Below are positions 61,864-64,000 of a stretch of DNA of 64,000 nucleotides, one piece after another (positions within the stretch are counted from its first letter, which is position 1; each line of letters begins with the position of its first letter). This DNA comes from JAPOXR01 sp965214695. Lineage in GTDB: Bacteria > Pseudomonadota > Alphaproteobacteria > Rhodobacterales > Rhodobacteraceae. The stretch covers positions 3,596,001 through 3,660,000 of the forward strand of contig OZ243967.1 of NCBI GenBank assembly GCA_965214695.1, written 5' to 3'. Position numbers and translations under genes: made by a program. Under the pieces are notes generated by a model that saw only the letters and a program-made list of their open reading frames with translations, did no database searches and was not told the origin of the DNA.

Positions 61864-63351
61864 TCACTCCGACCAGTATACCGCGGTCAGGTCGTTGGCC
61901 TGTGTCGGCGAATTGTCCCAAAGGCCCCTGATTCTTGAATCTGCAACACCGGTCTTTGGCAGCTGGAACAGGAAGGCGTTGACATGATCGTCGGCGATCA
62001 ATCGCTGTGCCTCGTGCAGCAGCACTCTCCTGGCTCCCGGATCGATCTCCGCCTTCAGTTCCGACATCAATTCCCGAAATTCCGGGCTGTCATACTGGAA
62101 GTAGTAGTCGGGCCTTGCATAGATGTTGATGTCATTCGGCTCGGTATGGCTGACGATGGTCAGATCGTAATCCCGGTTCCTGAACACCTGTTCCAGCCAC
62201 TGCGCCCATTCGAGATTGGCAATCCTGGTGTCGATTCCGACTTCCCGCAGCTGGGAGGCGATGATCTCGCCGCCGCGCCTTGCATAGGAAGGTGGCGGCA
62301 GCATGAGCCGGAGCGTCAGCCCGTCGCCATATCCGGCTTCGGCCAGCAATGTCCTGGAGAGGTCGGGATCATGGCCGGTTTGCCCGGTCAAATCCAGGTA
62401 ATCCGGGTGATGGGGAGCAAAATGGGTGCCGATGGGCGTGCCATAGCCGAACATGGCGCCGTCGATCAGTGTCTGCCGGTCAATGGCATGGGCAATGGCC
62501 TTGCGGACCCTGACATCATCGAGGGGTGCCGACCGGTTGTTGATGGCCAGGATGGTCTCGCCTTCGGTCGATCCGACCACAACCCTGAAGCGGGAATTTC
62601 CCTCCAGCTGTCCGAGTGTCTCCGGCGCCGGAAAATTCGGAAAGGCATCGATGTCGCCCGCCAGTATTGCCGAAAACGCCGCCGTCGGGTCCGGAATGAA
62701 CCTGAATACTGCCTTCTCCAGCCTGGCCGGCTCGCCCCAGTATTTGGCACTTCGCACGATTTCGATCCGGTCGCCCCTGGCCCATCTGTCGAGCCTGAAC
62801 GGACCGGTTCCCACGGGATCGGTGCTGGCCCGGTCGGCCGAAGCCGGGTCAAGAATGATGGCGTCGCCCCATGCCATCCTGGTGGCAAAGTCACTGTCAG
62901 GTGCCGACAATGCCACCTCGACCGTGGTCGGGTCGACGATTCGGACATCGGTAATGCCGGCAAACAGCGCCTTCTGGGCGTTCCTGGAATCCTCGGCCCG
63001 TGCGCGGTCCAGTGAAAACTTGACATCACCGGCATCGAAGCTGGCGCCGTCATGAAAGCTGACGCCGTCCTGGAGGTGAAACCTGTAGATGGTGCCGTCT
63101 TCCGACACATCCCATGATCGCGCCAGGGAAGGCCGAATCGTGCCGTCGGCCGAATACCTGGTGAGGCCCTCGAAGATATTGGCGTAGACAACTTCGTCAA
63201 TCGCTGCCGCGGCGCCGCCAGTGGGATCAAGATTGGGTGGCTCCAGCTGCATGCCGATGGTGATCGACTCGCCCGCTGTCAGCGCCCCTCCAGCCAGCAT
63301 GGCCGTCAAGGCCAGGCCCGCCAGGCGCCGCGCCACCGCAATGGGTCTCAT
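61864..63351 (-). CDS. dppA: Dipeptide/oligopeptide ABC transporter substrate-binding protein
   Basis: A 495-residue secreted binding protein of SBP family 5. Signal peptide MRPIAVARRLAGLALTAMLAGGA with cleavage near residue 26 is followed by ITIGMQLEPPNLDPTGGAAAAIDEVVYANIFEGLTRYSADG and RPSLARSWDVSEDGTIYRFHLQDGVSFHDG, the usual DppA text. Its gene is convergent with the ATPase gene, so it has its own promoter although it likely serves the same permease. ATG 63351 follows GGAGG. The exact ligand is unknown; family members carry di- or oligopeptides, nickel or heme. Confidence 0.9.
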   Translation of the reverse strand: MRPIAVARRLAGLALTAMLAGGALTAGESITIGMQLEPPNLDPTGGAAAAIDEVVYANIFEGLTRYSADGTIRPSLARSWDVSEDGTIYRFHLQDGVSFHDGASFDAGDVKFSLDRARAEDSRNAQKALFAGITDVRIVDPTTVEVALSAPDSDFATRMAWGDAIILDPASADRASTDPVGTGPFRLDRWARGDRIEIVRSAKYWGEPARLEKAVFRFIPDPTAAFSAILAGDIDAFPNFPAPETLGQLEGNSRFRVVVGSTEGETILAINNRSAPLDDVRVRKAIAHAIDRQTLIDGAMFGYGTPIGTHFAPHHPDYLDLTGQTGHDPDLSRTLLAEAGYGDGLTLRLMLPPPSYARRGGEIIASQLREVGIDTRIANLEWAQWLEQVFRNRDYDLTIVSHTEPNDINIYARPDYYFQYDSPEFRELMSELKAEIDPGARRVLLHEAQRLIADDHVNAFLFQLPKTGVADSRIRGLWDNSPTQANDLTAVYWSE

Positions 63352-63550
63352 GATCAGGGCCCTCCAAGCCAGGCTGCAGGAAATCGGCGCCAGTGATGTG
63401 CATCAAAGACCCATGGACTGTCCAGCACTTCTTCGGTCCGGACCCGGCAGCAAGACCGGCGAATCCGCCACCGCAGGGGGTGTCGTCCTGCTTGCCGACC
63501 CGGATGCTGGCCCGACACGCATGAAATCTCGCTGACATGACCGGAGGAAG

Positions 63551-63754
63551 ATGTCGACAAACGCGTCTCATCACCCGGAATCTCGCCAATTGGTTCGGCC
63601 GTCCATTGCGGCCAGCCTCGATCACGGGACCTGGGCCTGGTTGGAAGCTGTCTGGCTGGCGACACCGGTTCGCATCCTGCAATTCCTGGTCTGGCCATTT
63701 TTGATGGCGCGACATTCTGGCCAATTGCCAGGTCTGCCGGTGGATGGCCGGTGA
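63551..63754 (+). CDS. Small hypothetical protein
   Basis: A 67-codon frame (MSTNASHHPESRQLVRPSIA onward) with GGAGG four bases before its ATG and a hydrophobic stretch, RILQFLVWPFLMA. It could be a one-pass membrane peptide, but no family is recognised, and the spacing of the site is short. It lies between the dppA gene and the DUF1523 gene. Its reality is uncertain. Confidence 0.3.
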   Translation: MSTNASHHPESRQLVRPSIAASLDHGTWAWLEAVWLATPVRILQFLVWPFLMARHSGQLPGLPVDGR

Positions 63755-63803
63755 TTGCCAGTGTATGGTGCGGGTGCTTTGTCCGGGACACAGGGAATTT
63801 CAC

Positions 63804-64000
63804 ATGCGCTACCTGAAGATCCTCCTGACTGCGCTGGTATTCGGCCTGGTCGCGGCAGCCTTCGACTACAATCTTCCCTCCACCAATATTGTTCAGGTGG
63901 TCGGGACCGAAGTTGTTCGAACCGATATCGGGCAGCGATCCTTCTTCTGGGCAAGCGCCGATTCCGGGACCGGCGGCGAAACGGAATCAACCAATCGTGA
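63804..64000 (+). CDS. DUF1523 family membrane protein, 3' end beyond the window
   Basis: The first 65 codons are present: MRYLKILLTALVFGLVAAAF is a membrane anchor, followed by DYNLPSTNIVQVVGTEVVRT, which matches the DUF1523 family start (hydrophobic helix, then P-x-x-x-I-V-x-V-V-G-T-E/D). The family is found mainly in alphaproteobacteria and has no known function. The gene runs off the right edge. Confidence 0.8.
   Translation, partial: MRYLKILLTALVFGLVAAAFDYNLPSTNIVQVVGTEVVRTDIGQRSFFWASADSGTGGETESTNR

Noticed and set aside
1..64000. CRISPR arrays, rRNA and tRNA genes.
   Set aside because: No regularly spaced direct repeats and no conserved rRNA or tRNA stretches were seen anywhere in the window; short or divergent tRNAs could be missed by eye.

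Overview
The window looks like a chromosomal segment of a high-GC alphaproteobacterium, probably a free-living Rhodospirillales- or Rhodobacterales-like heterotroph. This rests on three block orders typical of that class: nrdR-ribD-ribE-ribB-ribH-nusB, rpoD next to dnaG, and rluD divergent from a small membrane gene and followed by rpoH. Isovaleryl-CoA/leucine catabolism, TRAP and dipeptide-type ABC uptake, and a DUF1523 protein fit the same picture. No rRNA, tRNA or CRISPR array was seen.

Layout. 1-1055: start of glmU (minus), then gph. 1283-9830: leucine-degradation operon liuA-liuB-liuD-liuE, a BKACE-family acyl exchange enzyme and liuC. It is interrupted between BKACE and liuC by a dead IS630-type element (8072-9036). 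9846-15410 (minus): glnE, then an ATP-grasp/alpha-E pair. 15747-20670: an operon with a response-regulator phosphatase, an RsbW-like ATPase, a periplasmic ligand-binding protein and a sensor histidine kinase. 20884-25251 (minus): fused alpha/beta 2-oxoacid dehydrogenase E1, a malonyltransferase-like acyltransferase and an APH-type kinase. 25637-28661: AbiEii-like toxin pair, NYN-LOTUS protein and a two-helix membrane protein. 29006-34653: a desaturase diverging from a LacI-type regulator that is followed by a TRAP transporter; the regulator and the TRAP genes share one operator palindrome. 34725-38034: metG, then a lower-GC island with an Abi_2/HEPN gene and a winged-helix gene. 38469-51214: an MFS gene and the housekeeping block nusB, rib genes, nrdR, rpoD, dnaG, rluD and rpoH. 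51260-54567 (minus): carnitine dehydrogenase-thioesterase fusion and oligoendopeptidase F. 54849-58357: a broken beta-barrel gene and small metabolic genes. 58397-63351: dipeptide ABC transporter with fused ATPases. 63804-end: a DUF1523 gene cut by the window edge.

How it works together. The liu enzymes take isovaleryl-CoA to acetoacetate plus acetyl-CoA. BKACE, together with the carnitine dehydrogenase-thioesterase 45 kb away, would convert carnitine to glycine betaine with acetoacetate as co-product, so two routes meet at the same C4 acid.

The most unusual pattern is at gene junctions. In three places (liuA/liuB, liuD/liuE, dppB/dppC) a 17-22-codon mini-ORF lies between two genes, joined to each by a 4-base ATGA or GTGA overlap. 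In two of them the junction is visibly a tandem duplication. This could be a termination-reinitiation relay that keeps translational coupling after a duplication.
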